Made by a program: the position numbers and the translations under genes | NCBI RefSeq assembly: GCF_009909615.1 | Contig: NZ_WWNE01000009.1 | Coordinates: forward strand, 29,846-93,845 | Reading direction: 5' to 3' | DNA: 64,000 bases | Origin: Acidiluteibacter ferrifornacis | Lineage (GTDB): Bacteria; Bacteroidota; Bacteroidia; Flavobacteriales_E; Vicingaceae | Shown: positions 43,106-51,863 of the stretch, piece by piece | Layout: every line of letters begins with the position of its first letter | Numbering within the stretch: the stretch's first letter is position 1 | Notes under the pieces: model-generated | The model's database searches: none | Seen by the model: the letters and a program-made list of their open reading frames with translations, nothing else | Told to the model about the DNA's origin: nothing

Positions 43106-44566
43106 ATGGAAAAAGAATCAATCTACGATAAATACGAGGCAGTCATAGGGCTAGAAGTCCACGCACAATTAATGACTGAAAGCAAAATGTACTGTTCAGA
43201 TTCTACAGAATTTGGATTAGCTCCTAACACAAATGTTAGCCCAATCTCATTAGGTCATCCGGGAACTTTGCCAACTTTCAACACTCGCGCAATGGAGTTT
43301 GGAGTAAAGATTGGTTTAGCTTGTGGATGTTCAATTCGACATGAGAATCAATTTGCGAGAAAAAATTACTTCTATGCAGATTTACCAAAAGGTTATCAAA
43401 TTACTCAAGATAAAACTCCAATATGTACTGGTGGGCACATCATGATAAAAGACGATGCAGGCAACCCAAAAAAAGTTGGCTTGACGCGTATCCATATGGA
43501 GGAAGATTCAGGAAAATCAAATCACGACATGGATCCTTTCAAAACCCTCATTGATTTGAACCGTGCCGGCGTCCCGCTGTTAGAAATAGTAAGTGAACCA
43601 GATTTAAGAACACCACAAGAAGCCTATAATTACCTAACTGAAGTAAGACAATTGGTAAGGTATTTAGAAATTTGTGATGGAAATATGGAAGAAGGCAGCA
43701 TGCGTTGTGATGCCAATGTTTCTGTGCGTTTAAAAGGATCAAAAGAATTCGGGCAACGAACAGAAACCAAAAACTTAAACTCCATACGCAATGTATTTAG
43801 AGCAATTAGCTACGAAATAAAGAGACAAATTGATGCAATAGAAGCTGGAGAAACAATAACCCAGCAAACGATGAATTTTGATGCTGTATCAGGAAAAACT
43901 TCCGTTATGAGAAGTAAAGAAATGGCACATGACTATCGTTATTTCCCCGAACCTGACTTGCAGGCGGTGTATATTGAACAAGGCTACATTGAAGACGTTA
44001 GAAACATGCTTCCTAAACTGCCAGCTGAATTGATTCAAAAATATACTCAAGAACTTTCTCTTTCGACATATGATGCCGAATTAATCACTGAAGACAAAGC
44101 CATTGCATTGTATTATGAGGAAATAATTAAGCACACTAAAAACTATAAATCAGCGGCCAATTGGTTAATGGGAAGTATAAAATCTTACTTGAACGAAAAT
44201 GCAATAATTATCAATCAGTTCCCTATAAAACCTGAAAAAATTGCGGGTCTAATCGACTTAATTGATTCAGGTAAAATCAATAATTCCATAGGAGCACAAA
44301 AGGTATTTCCTACCATGCTTAGTAATCCGGAACAAACGGCAGAGGAAATTGCTAAAACTAATAACTGGATTCAAGATTCGGATAGTAGTTCAATCGAAGG
44401 ATATATTGCTGCTGCAATCTCCAAATACCCTGAAAAGGTAGTTGCTTACAAAGATGGGAATAAAAATTTACTAGGATTATTTATGGGTGAGGTGATGAAA
44501 CTTTCACAAGGAAAAGCAGACCCAAAATTAACTAGTCAATTATTGAAAACCGAATTAGAGAAATAA
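43106..44566 (+). CDS. gatB: Aspartyl/glutamyl-tRNA amidotransferase subunit B
   Basis: 486 residues, the kinase/transamidation subunit of the GatCAB complex that converts Glu-tRNA(Gln) and Asp-tRNA(Asn) to the correct amide forms. YEAVIGLEVHAQL near 9-21 is the conserved start of the catalytic cradle, FARKNYFYADLPKGYQITQ near 81-99 and DLNRAGVPLLEIVSEPDLR near 150-168 are signatures, and the C-terminal 145 or so residues are the YqeY-like tail. The GTG at 43079 is in frame but overlaps the promoter; the ATG at 43106 gives the standard N-terminus. gatA and gatC are not nearby. Confidence 0.95.
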   Translation: MEKESIYDKYEAVIGLEVHAQLMTESKMYCSDSTEFGLAPNTNVSPISLGHPGTLPTFNTRAMEFGVKIGLACGCSIRHENQFARKNYFYADLPKGYQITQDKTPICTGGHIMIKDDAGNPKKVGLTRIHMEEDSGKSNHDMDPFKTLIDLNRAGVPLLEIVSEPDLRTPQEAYNYLTEVRQLVRYLEICDGNMEEGSMRCDANVSVRLKGSKEFGQRTETKNLNSIRNVFRAISYEIKRQIDAIEAGETITQQTMNFDAVSGKTSVMRSKEMAHDYRYFPEPDLQAVYIEQGYIEDVRNMLPKLPAELIQKYTQELSLSTYDAELITEDKAIALYYEEIIKHTKNYKSAANWLMGSIKSYLNENAIIINQFPIKPEKIAGLIDLIDSGKINNSIGAQKVFPTMLSNPEQTAEEIAKTNNWIQDSDSSSIEGYIAAAISKYPEKVVAYKDGNKNLLGLFMGEVMKLSQGKADPKLTSQLLKTELEK

Positions 44567-44572
44567 AAAATT

Positions 44573-45676
44573 ATGAAAACTATTATATCTGGATTAATTG
44601 GAATAGCATTTCTTACTGCATGCGGAACTAGCAATCAAGAAAAAGTAGATGTTCAGGCCAACATCAAAAACTATAATAACCCTCAAGTTATTTTAGAAAA
44701 ACTAGCAGAAGGAAAAGTAACGCCAATCGATACTTCAACGGTAGACCCCGAAGGAAATTTTTCATTCGATGGAAGTGTAGATGAAAAATCATTTTATCGT
44801 CTAAACTTTAACAATCAAGGATTTGTATTTTTCGTAAGTTCTCCTGACGAGCAAATTGTAGTTAATTTAGACGCTAATAATTATAGAGACTATACCATTA
44901 CGGGATCTGAAGATGCTGTTATTCTACATGAATTTAATAAAGGACTAACCTCCTTTTATTACATGCAAGATAGCTTGAATAGAGCTTTTTCTCAATATCA
45001 AAATCACCCTAAAAAGGACTCTATTATACAGGTTTTTAGAGGCATTTATTTAGACTCCGAGAGTAAAAAAGCCGAATTTGTGCGTAACTTTTTAGATGCT
45101 CACTCCGATAGTTATGCCGCTATGGCAATTGTAGAGCAATTAGACAAAGACAATGCATTAGATTACTATATAAAAGTAAAGGAATCTCTTGGTAAGAAGT
45201 ATCCACAAAACAAAACTTTTATCGCTTTTTCAAATCGGGTAAATGAACTGTCTAAGCTGAAAATTGGTTCTCAAATTCCTGAAATCAATTTACCTAGCCC
45301 AAATGGGAACAACATTCCTCTTTCTTCATTGCGTGGTAAATACGTATTAGTAGATTTTTGGGCATCCTGGTGCAAGCCGTGTAGAATGGAAAACCCAAAT
45401 ATAGTAGCAGAGTACAATAAATACAAGTCCCAGGGCTTTACTGTATACGGTGTTTCATTAGATCGTGAAAAGAAAGCTTGGACTGATGCTATCGCTGCTG
45501 ACAAACTGGATTGGAGCCACGTTAGCGATTTAAGTTTTTGGAATTCTGAAGTAGTTCCTCAGTTTGGAATTGAAGGTATCCCATTCTCTATTTTAATCGA
45601 TAAGGAAGGAAAAATTGTAGCGAAAAATTTACGAGGGCCAGCTTTAGGACGTAAATTAGCTGAAATCTTTAACTAA
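44573..45676 (+). CDS. TlpA-like thiol-disulfide reductase lipoprotein (DUF4369 + redoxin)
   Basis: 367 residues with a lipoprotein signal peptide and lipobox LTAC near 14-17. The first part (about 20-130) resembles DUF4369, and the C-terminal part (about 225-365) is a thioredoxin fold with the active site WASWCKPCRMENPN near 263-276 and the cis-proline loop GIEGIPFSILIDKEG near 332-346. It probably reduces periplasmic or surface disulfides, a very common protein plan in Bacteroidota. It is six bases after gatB and six bases before the LpxH-like gene, so these genes seem to share a transcript. Confidence 0.9.
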   Translation: MKTIISGLIGIAFLTACGTSNQEKVDVQANIKNYNNPQVILEKLAEGKVTPIDTSTVDPEGNFSFDGSVDEKSFYRLNFNNQGFVFFVSSPDEQIVVNLDANNYRDYTITGSEDAVILHEFNKGLTSFYYMQDSLNRAFSQYQNHPKKDSIIQVFRGIYLDSESKKAEFVRNFLDAHSDSYAAMAIVEQLDKDNALDYYIKVKESLGKKYPQNKTFIAFSNRVNELSKLKIGSQIPEINLPSPNGNNIPLSSLRGKYVLVDFWASWCKPCRMENPNIVAEYNKYKSQGFTVYGVSLDREKKAWTDAIAADKLDWSHVSDLSFWNSEVVPQFGIEGIPFSILIDKEGKIVAKNLRGPALGRKLAEIFN

Positions 45677-45682
45677 TTTCTA

Positions 45683-46474
45683 TTGACCTCAACGTCTAAA
45701 CTACCAATTGGCAAAAAACTGTACTTCGCCTCAGACTTTCACTTAGGAGCTCCAAATGCCGAAGAAAGCTTGAAGCGGGAGAAATTAATTGTAAAATGGT
45801 TGGACGAAGTTAAGGCGGATGCCCACGAAATATTTCTTGTAGGAGATTTATTCGACTTTTGGTTTGAATACAAACACAGTATTCCTAAGGGATTTATTCG
45901 TCTGCAAGGCAAAATGGCTGAGCTAGTTGATAGCGGCATACCCATAACACTATTTATAGGCAACCATGACATGTGGATGTTTGACTATCTTCCAAAAGAA
46001 ATTGGAGTCACCCTTTATAGAGAGCCCATAAGAAGAACCATCAACGGAAAAGAGTTTTTAATTGGTCATGGCGATGGATTAGGACCAGGAGATCATGGTT
46101 ACAAATTCATCAAAAAAGTATTTGCTAATCCTATTTGTCAATGGCTATTTGCTAGAATTCATCCCAACTTAGGCATAGGTATGGCCAATTATTGGTCACA
46201 GAAAAGTAGAAATGCGAATAGAGAAACGGACGAAGTCTACCTCGGTGAAGAAAATGAATGGTTAGCCATTTATAGCAAAGAATACCTTCAAAAAGAACAC
46301 ATTGATTATTTCATATTTGGCCACCGTCACTTACCTCTTGATTTAAAGGTGGGAGAAAATAGTCGTTATATTAACCTTGGCGAATGGATCAACTACAATT
46401 CTTATGGCGTTTTTGATGGCAATCAATTCGAATTGAAATCATATGGGGAGCCCAAAAAGGCTATCCCCCAATAA
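45683..46474 (+). CDS. LpxH-like UDP-2,3-diacylglucosamine pyrophosphatase
   Basis: 263 residues of the calcineurin-like phosphoesterase fold. The metal ligands are ordered as in LpxH: SDFHLGAPN near 17-25, GDLFDFWFEYKH near 53-64, GNHDMWMFDYLP near 93-104, GHGDGLGPGDHGYKF near 131-145 and FGHRHLPLDLKVG near 213-225. The enzyme hydrolyses UDP-2,3-diacylglucosamine to lipid X, the step between LpxD and LpxB. The start is a TTG at 45683; no ATG lies nearby in frame. I leave the symbol open because several LpxH/LpxG-type families share the motif set. Confidence 0.88.
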   Translation: MTSTSKLPIGKKLYFASDFHLGAPNAEESLKREKLIVKWLDEVKADAHEIFLVGDLFDFWFEYKHSIPKGFIRLQGKMAELVDSGIPITLFIGNHDMWMFDYLPKEIGVTLYREPIRRTINGKEFLIGHGDGLGPGDHGYKFIKKVFANPICQWLFARIHPNLGIGMANYWSQKSRNANRETDEVYLGEENEWLAIYSKEYLQKEHIDYFIFGHRHLPLDLKVGENSRYINLGEWINYNSYGVFDGNQFELKSYGEPKKAIPQ

Positions 46475-46589
46475 AGTCCAAGTAATTTTCTTGAGAAATC
46501 ACTTCATAGCTAGCTGAAGTATAATTTTTCGTCCATGCGCCGGGTTCTTTTACTTTCTTCGTTGGACTCCATTTGAATTCATACTCCAT
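46461..46589 (-). CDS. Possible 42-residue protein
   Basis: An ATG at 46589 opens a 42-codon frame that ends in TAG at 46461, 14 bases inside the end of the LpxH-like gene on the other strand. The product begins MEYEFKWSPTKKVKEPGAWT and ends in NYLDFIGG; it is hydrophilic, aromatic-rich and has no signal or membrane segment. The stretch lies between convergent gap and LpxH-like genes, where neither reaches. A -7 box, TATCTTTG on the minus strand, lies ten bases before the ATG, with a TTG at the -33 distance. I know no family. The promoter argues for a real gene, the short length against. Confidence 0.4.
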   Translation of the reverse strand: MEYEFKWSPTKKVKEPGAWTKNYTSASYEVISQENYLDFIGG

Positions 46590-46599
46590 CAATTTACTT

Positions 46600-46633
46600 C
46601 AAAGATATGCCACCTTATATCCAACTGAAGCAA
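46600..46633 (-). promoter_or_regulatory. Promoter-like TTG-N23-TATCTTTG before the small ORF
   Basis: On the minus strand TTG (46631-46633) and TATCTTTG (46600-46607) are 23 bases apart, the long end of the usual Bacteroidota spacing. The ATG follows the -7 box after ten bases. Confidence 0.5.
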
Positions 46634-46670
46634 TTAACTTTAATTCGTTGATAGAGTTCGAAAATTTTGG

Positions 46671-47657
46671 CTATCCAATACGCTTAACTAGTTCGATAAT
46701 TCGGTTGGAATACCCCATTTCGTTGTCGTACCAACCAACTACTTTCACTAAGTTACCGATAACTGAAGTTAATTGAGAATCAAAAACACAAGAATAAGGA
46801 CTGCCCACAATATCTGTAGAGACGATTGGATCTTCGGTGTATTCTAGAATACCTTTTAAACTGGTTTCAGCTGCGTACTTAAATGCTGCATTGATTTCTT
46901 CTATACTTTTAGGATTCTTCACCACACAAGTAAAATCAGTCAATGAACCATCAGGTACAGGAACTCTAACTCCTGCACCACCTAATTGCCCATCCAATTT
47001 TGGAAAAATTTTAGTGATGGCCTTGGCGGCGCCAGTTGTTGTAGGCACGATAGAGACAGCTGCCGCTCTGGCTCTTCTTAAATCTTTATGAGGTGCATCA
47101 TGCAAACGTTGATCACCAGTATAAGAATGGATCGTTGTAATGTAGCCACTTTCAATTTCGCATAACTCATCTAAAATCTTCACTAATGGCGCTAATGAAT
47201 TAGTCGTACAAGAAGCATTGGACAGTATCGATTGATCACCGATAATTTCATCGTTAATACCTAAGACAACAGTTGGAACATCGTCTGAGCTAGCCGGAGC
47301 AGAAATAATCACCTTCTTCGCTCCTGCTTCAATGTGCTGGTTAGCATCTTCTCTTTTTCTAAAAAAACCAGTAGATTCAATTACCACATCAATATTCAAT
47401 TCTTTCCATGGTAAATCTTTAGGTGATTTCTGAGAAAACAATTTAACCTTAGCGCCATTTATTATAAGTCCGTCTTCTACAGTCCCAATAGTTCCATTGA
47501 ACCTACCATGAACTGAATCATATTTAAACAAATGCCCCAATGTTTTTACATCAGCCAAATCATTGATTGCGACCAACTCAATTCCTTCATGTTGCTGAAC
47601 CACACGAGCCGCCATTCTTCCTATTCTACCAAATCCATTTATCGCTAGTCGTATCAT
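46671..47657 (-). CDS. gap: Glyceraldehyde-3-phosphate dehydrogenase, type I
   Basis: 328 residues from the ATG at 47657. It oxidises glyceraldehyde-3-phosphate to 1,3-bisphosphoglycerate in glycolysis. IRLAINGFGRIGRMAARV near 2-19 is the Rossmann loop, and the aspartate of INDLAD suggests NAD preference. The catalytic cysteine is C150 in SNASCTTNSLAPL, followed by HSYTGDQRLHDAPHKDLRRA near 178-197, and WYDNEMGYSNR near the C-terminus. A GTG at 47687 would add ten residues but lies in the terminator of rpmH, so the ATG is better. Confidence 0.97.
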   Translation of the reverse strand: MIRLAINGFGRIGRMAARVVQQHEGIELVAINDLADVKTLGHLFKYDSVHGRFNGTIGTVEDGLIINGAKVKLFSQKSPKDLPWKELNIDVVIESTGFFRKREDANQHIEAGAKKVIISAPASSDDVPTVVLGINDEIIGDQSILSNASCTTNSLAPLVKILDELCEIESGYITTIHSYTGDQRLHDAPHKDLRRARAAAVSIVPTTTGAAKAITKIFPKLDGQLGGAGVRVPVPDGSLTDFTCVVKNPKSIEEINAAFKYAAETSLKGILEYTEDPIVSTDIVGSPYSCVFDSQLTSVIGNLVKVVGWYDNEMGYSNRIIELVKRIG

Positions 47658-47692
47658 TTTTCTTGGGTTTTTCTCAAAATTAAGCACAAAAA

Positions 47693-47719
47693 AAAGGTCT
47701 CAGTACAACTGAGACCTTT
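47693..47719 (-). terminator. Terminator between rpmH and gap
   Basis: AAAGGTCTCAGT, loop ACA and ACTGAGACCTTT form a perfect 12-bp stem, with a T run on the minus strand just after it (A run 47688-47695). It ends the rpmH transcript; gap may then need its own promoter, which I do not see. Confidence 0.9.
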
Positions 47720-47739
47720 AATTCTTGAATAAAATTCAA

Positions 47740-47898
47740 TTAATCTTTATATGTTTTTTCACTAGAAACAGTTAGGTTGTGTCTTCCCTTAGCTCTTCTT
47801 CTAGCCAATACTTTTCTACCGTTAGCAGTTGCCATTCTGCTTCTGAAACCGTGCTTGTTCTTTCTTTTTCTTCTTGATGGCTGATAAGTCCTTTTCAT
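47740..47898 (-). CDS. rpmH: Ribosomal protein L34
   Basis: 52 residues beginning [18 protein letters not shown], then [20 protein letters not shown], the complete L34 signature; this is a component of the large ribosomal subunit. The last eight residues or so form the short tail common in Bacteroidota. The gene stands alone, with its own terminator downstream and a -7 box about 80 bases upstream. rnpA and dnaA are not next to it, unlike in many other phyla. Confidence 0.98.
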   Translation of the reverse strand: MKRTYQPSRRKRKNKHGFRSRMATANGRKVLARRRAKGRHNLTVSSEKTYKD

Positions 47899-47979
47899 CT
47901 TTATGTTTTATTTTGTAGCGTCCAATATATCGGGTTGTCCCTTATTAAAGTCCGCCGAGGGTTTTTCTCAAACGGAGAG

Positions 47980-47987
47980 CAAAAGTA
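47980..47987 (-). promoter_or_regulatory. -7 box of rpmH
   Basis: The minus strand reads TACTTTTG, a TAnnTTTG match, leaving a leader of about 80 bases before the rpmH ATG at 47898. I see no TTG at -33. Confidence 0.5.
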
Positions 47988-48059
47988 TAACTTTTTTAAA
48001 TAGTAATAAAACTTTCTAGAAATTATTTTTAGAAAATTTCCAATTGTTTTTGCTTTCTC

Positions 48060-48091
48060 TTGACTGCAAATTTATATAATACTTACTTTTG
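48060..48091 (+). promoter_or_regulatory. Promoter of the ABC exporter gene, TTG-N21-TACTTTTG
   Basis: TTG (48060-48062) and TACTTTTG (48084-48091) are 21 bases apart, a complete Bacteroidota -33/-7 match, 15 bases before the ATG at 48107. Confidence 0.75.
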
Positions 48092-48106
48092 TCGCAAATA
48101 TTAATA

Positions 48107-49903
48107 ATGGCTGGATTTAGACGAAAAAAGGACGACCAAACAGACACCCCGAAAAAGAAAATCACCAAGCAAGACCTTAAAAAGTCAATGCGTCTTTTTA
48201 AATATGTGAAGCCTTACAGCGGAACCTTTGCCATTGGCTTTGTATTCCTTTTGCTTTCCAGTGTTACTTCTATGGTATTTCCATACCTCACGGGTCAGTT
48301 AGTTGACTCTGCAAACGCAGAAATGCTGAAAGAAATAAACACCATTGCACTTGCACTTTTAGGCGTTTTTGCAGCAAATGCAGTATTCTCCTATTTTAGA
48401 ATTTACCTATTTGCAATTGTTACTCAAAAAACATTAGCAGACCTTAGACAGAGCACTTACAATCATTTAATTAAACTACCAATGAACTTTTTCTCTGAAA
48501 GGAGAGTTGGTGAATTGAATAGTAGAATTGCTTCCGATATTTCGTTGTTACAAGAAACGCTAACAACTACCATTGCAGAATTAATCCGCCAGGTATTGAC
48601 CATTATCATCGGAATCGCATTGTTGAGTTATATCTCAGTTAAACTGACCTTATTAATGCTTTGTTTGGTTCCAGTTGTTATCGTTATAGCAATCATTTTT
48701 GGAAAACACATTAAGAAATTATCGAAAGAAGCACAATCTAAAGTAGCTGATTCCAACACTATTGTAGAAGAAACTTTGCAGGGAATTACAACTGTAAAAG
48801 CTTTTGCCAATGAATTTTTCGAAAATATGCGCTACAGTGAAAAAACCAATGAAATAGTTGGAATTTCCTTAAAAGGTGCAAAATGGAGAGGAGCTTTTGC
48901 TTCATTCATCATCTTCGCTCTTTTCGGTTCTATTGTAGGTGTGATATGGTATGGCGTAATTCTAGTCAACCAAAATGGATTAAGCGTTGGTGATTTATTC
49001 ACCTTTATACTTTACTCTGTATTTGTAGGAGCATCAATGGGTGGTATAGCGGATTTGTATTCGCAATTGCAAAAAGCCATCGGAGCCACTGAAAACTTAA
49101 TGGAAATTTTAGATGAAACACCTGAAGAAATTTCAGATGTGCAGTTGACGTCTATAAATCGAGTGAATGGTAACGTTTCTTTTGAAAATGTAAGTTTTGC
49201 TTACCCAAGTAGAAGCGATATCCAGGTTTTGAAATCAATGAGCTTTTCAGCAAACAGTGGAGAGCAAATCGCAATCGTAGGACCTTCCGGAGCAGGAAAA
49301 TCAACCATTACCAACCTCTTACTTCGATTTTACAACCCGAATGCAGGAACCATTTCTATAGATGGGAAAGCCATCCAAGACTTTCCGCTTTCTGAATTGC
49401 GTTCGCAGATGTCTATTGTACCGCAGGATGTATTATTGTTTGGTGGAACCATAAAAGAGAACATTGGTTATGGAAAAATTGGAGCTACAGACGAAGAAAT
49501 TATAGCTGCAGCAAAACAAGCCAATGCCCATTTATTTGTAGAAGGATTCCCTGAAAAGTACGAAACCATTGTTGGTGAAAGAGGAATTCAACTTTCAGGT
49601 GGTCAGCGTCAGCGAATAGCCATAGCAAGAGCTATCTTGAAAAACCCTTCTATCTTGATTCTCGATGAAGCTACAAGTGCCTTGGACTCTGAATCTGAGA
49701 AACTAGTACAGGAAGCATTGGAAACCTTAATGAAAGGACGAACTTCTATTGTAATCGCACACCGATTGAGTACAATTAGAAAAGCCAATAAGATTTTGGT
49801 TTTAAATGAAGGAAAATTGGTTGAGTCAGGAACGCATGAAGAACTTTCAAATGTGGAAAATGGAATCTATCAAAACTTGTCTAACCTGCAATTAGAGGTA
49901 TAA
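48107..49903 (+). CDS. ABC exporter, fused membrane and ATPase domains
   Basis: 598 residues from the ATG at 48107, which follows the promoter; an in-frame start at 48089 would lie inside the -7 box. Six membrane helices are spread over about 40-320, followed by an ATPase domain with Walker A GPSGAGKST near 395-403, Q-loop SIVPQDVLLFG, signature LSGGQRQRIAIARA near 499-512 and Walker B SILILDEATSALD near 518-530. The half-transporter plan matches the MsbA/LmrA/ABCB group, which works as a homodimer. The substrate may be a lipid or drug; lipid A export by an MsbA-like protein would suit this genome, but sequence does not show it. Confidence 0.93.
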   Translation: MAGFRRKKDDQTDTPKKKITKQDLKKSMRLFKYVKPYSGTFAIGFVFLLLSSVTSMVFPYLTGQLVDSANAEMLKEINTIALALLGVFAANAVFSYFRIYLFAIVTQKTLADLRQSTYNHLIKLPMNFFSERRVGELNSRIASDISLLQETLTTTIAELIRQVLTIIIGIALLSYISVKLTLLMLCLVPVVIVIAIIFGKHIKKLSKEAQSKVADSNTIVEETLQGITTVKAFANEFFENMRYSEKTNEIVGISLKGAKWRGAFASFIIFALFGSIVGVIWYGVILVNQNGLSVGDLFTFILYSVFVGASMGGIADLYSQLQKAIGATENLMEILDETPEEISDVQLTSINRVNGNVSFENVSFAYPSRSDIQVLKSMSFSANSGEQIAIVGPSGAGKSTITNLLLRFYNPNAGTISIDGKAIQDFPLSELRSQMSIVPQDVLLFGGTIKENIGYGKIGATDEEIIAAAKQANAHLFVEGFPEKYETIVGERGIQLSGGQRQRIAIARAILKNPSILILDEATSALDSESEKLVQEALETLMKGRTSIVIAHRLSTIRKANKILVLNEGKLVESGTHEELSNVENGIYQNLSNLQLEV

Positions 49904-49904
49904 T

Positions 49905-50765
49905 CTAAATCACCGCTTTTATCATTCGGTCATTTCCATTGATGTCTTGTCGCAATTCGACATTACTATAACCAAAGGTCTGAAATAACTCGACAGTCTG
50001 TTGACTTAAGTATTGGTTAATCTCTACGTAGATGGCTCCGTCTTTTGCTAAATGTCGCAATCCTATCTCTGCGATTTTTCGATAAAACACTAATGGATCT
50101 TCATCGCTGACAAATAAAGCTAGATGGGGCTCATAATCCACCACATTTTGATGCATGCTTTCCATTTCTTGCTTAGCGATATAAGGTGGATTACTCACAA
50201 TGATATCCCATTTCTGGTTTTCATCAAGAACCGCCGTTAAGATATCTATTTCCTGAAAATTAACCGTTACTTGATTTAATTCAGCATTCTTTGAAGCAAC
50301 TTCAAGGGCTTCTTTTGATACATCATAAGAAGTTATACTCGACTTAGATAAATTCCTTTTCAATGCAATTGGAATACAACCGCTACCGGTTCCAATTTCT
50401 AGAATAGTTGGCGTTTGTTTTCTCCAATCAATCAGCACCCATTCCACTAACTCTTCTGTTTCAGGTCGTGGAATTAGTGTGTGTTGATTGACATAAAATT
50501 TCAATCCGTAAAATTCAGTCTCCCCTATTATCTGAGCAAAAGGCTCGTGCTTTAGCAATCGCTTAACACAATGAATAATTTTCACCAATTCAGACTCTGT
50601 AAACCGATGGTCTCGCTTTAGCGCCATATCAGTTGCTGAGAAGCCAAAATAATGGCCCATCATTAATCGGTAAGTCACTCTAATCTCCGCATCATCCATG
50701 ATAGGACTTAGCTGTTGTTTGACATAAGTTGAAACGGCTTGTATAGTATTGTCTGCGATCTTCAC
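49905..50765 (-). CDS. prmC: Release factor glutamine methyltransferase PrmC
   Basis: 286 residues. PrmC methylates the glutamine of the GGQ motif in release factors RF1 and RF2. The N-terminal helical domain (1-85) binds the factor; the SAM site is LEIGTGSGCIPIALKR near 120-135, and IIVSNPPYIAKQEMESM near 188-204 contains the NPPY motif that holds the substrate amide. ATG at 50765. It converges on the ABC exporter gene with one base between stops, and its 5' region overlaps the promoter side of ribD. Confidence 0.95.
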   Translation of the reverse strand: MKIADNTIQAVSTYVKQQLSPIMDDAEIRVTYRLMMGHYFGFSATDMALKRDHRFTESELVKIIHCVKRLLKHEPFAQIIGETEFYGLKFYVNQHTLIPRPETEELVEWVLIDWRKQTPTILEIGTGSGCIPIALKRNLSKSSITSYDVSKEALEVASKNAELNQVTVNFQEIDILTAVLDENQKWDIIVSNPPYIAKQEMESMHQNVVDYEPHLALFVSDEDPLVFYRKIAEIGLRHLAKDGAIYVEINQYLSQQTVELFQTFGYSNVELRQDINGNDRMIKAVI

Positions 50766-50806
50766 AATTGGAGGAGGTTTGAGCTGCTAAAAGTAAATAA
50801 AAAAAC

Positions 50807-50814
50807 TACTTTTG
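50807..50814 (+). promoter_or_regulatory. -7 box TACTTTTG before ribD
   Basis: TACTTTTG ends five bases before the ATG at 50820, consistent with a nearly leaderless message. A TTG at 50779 is 25 bases upstream, slightly further than usual. Confidence 0.6.
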
Positions 50815-50819
50815 ACGAC

Positions 50820-51863
50820 ATGAATGTGCATGAAAAGTATATCCTCCGATGCCTAGAAATCGCCCAAAAAGGACTTGGCAGTGTTAGCCCAAATCCGATG
50901 GTGGGATCGGTAATCGTGCACAATGACAAAATAATAGGAGAAGGTTATCATCAAAAATATGGTGGTCCACATGCCGAAGTCAATGCGATCAATTCCGTTT
51001 CGGATAAATCAGTACTGAAAGAATCGACTATTTATGTAAGCCTGGAGCCGTGTAACCATTTCGGAAAAACACCACCTTGCTCTCATTTAATCGTCAAACA
51101 TCAGATCTCAAAAGTGGTGATTGCCAATGTAGATCCTTTTGCAGCTGTTAATGGAACTGGAATAAAGTATTTACAAGACCATGGAATTGATGTTACTTTT
51201 GGCATTTTGGAGCAAGAAGCGGCTTTTATCAATCGACGGTTCTTTACTTTCCACACCAAAAAGCGGCCGTACATTATTCTGAAATGGGCGCAAACTCAAG
51301 ATGGATTCATGGACATTGACCGGACTGACAATCCAACTTCATCCTATTGGATTACGACCCCGGCATCTAAACGATTGAGTCACCAATGGAGAAGTGAAGA
51401 AGACGGTATTTTGGTAGGGTTCAATACTGTAAAAAACGACAACCCTAGTTTGACGACTCGTGAAGTAACTGGAAAAAATCCAACACGGATTGTTATCGAT
51501 AGAAAGCTAGACCTTCCAACAAACAAAGCCATTTTTGATGAATCGAGTAAAACGATTGTCATCAATGAGCAAGTCGAAAAAGCAGAAAACAACATTCATT
51601 ATAAGAAAGTCAATTCGACTCACTCAATCCATGAAATACTAACTGCTTTGCATGAAGAAAACATACAAAGCGTCATTATTGAAGGCGGGAAAGCCACCCT
51701 GAATCAATTTATTGAAGCTGGCATTTGGGATGAAGCTAGAGTATTGACCGCTGCCAAAAACTTTGGAAAAGGATTGAAAGCTCCAGTTTTGAATCAATCC
51801 CCAAACTCTATTGAAGCAGTTGACACTGATCAATTGGCAATTTACTATTCCACGAAGAAATGA
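50820..51863 (+). CDS. ribD: Bifunctional riboflavin deaminase/reductase RibD
   Basis: 347 residues. The N-terminal deaminase (about 1-145) has the zinc motif GGPHAEVNAI near 49-58 and LEPCNHFGKTPPCSH near 77-91; the C-terminal reductase (about 150-347) has KWAQTQDGFMD near 156-166 and VIIEGGKATLNQF near 283-295. It catalyses two successive steps of riboflavin synthesis. The longer frame from 50739 lacks family similarity; the ATG at 50820, right after the -7 box, is the likely start. The stop overlaps the next start as ATGA. Confidence 0.95.
   Translation: MNVHEKYILRCLEIAQKGLGSVSPNPMVGSVIVHNDKIIGEGYHQKYGGPHAEVNAINSVSDKSVLKESTIYVSLEPCNHFGKTPPCSHLIVKHQISKVVIANVDPFAAVNGTGIKYLQDHGIDVTFGILEQEAAFINRRFFTFHTKKRPYIILKWAQTQDGFMDIDRTDNPTSSYWITTPASKRLSHQWRSEEDGILVGFNTVKNDNPSLTTREVTGKNPTRIVIDRKLDLPTNKAIFDESSKTIVINEQVEKAENNIHYKKVNSTHSIHEILTALHEENIQSVIIEGGKATLNQFIEAGIWDEARVLTAAKNFGKGLKAPVLNQSPNSIEAVDTDQLAIYYSTKK

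Noticed and set aside
46573..46776. Plus-strand frame of 67 codons overlapping the 3' end of gap
   Set aside because: It is antisense to the well-supported gap coding end and has no promoter or family signal.
47740..48106. Replication origin next to rpmH
   Set aside because: No dnaA, rnpA or DnaA-box cluster is seen; rpmH stands alone, as is usual in this phylum.
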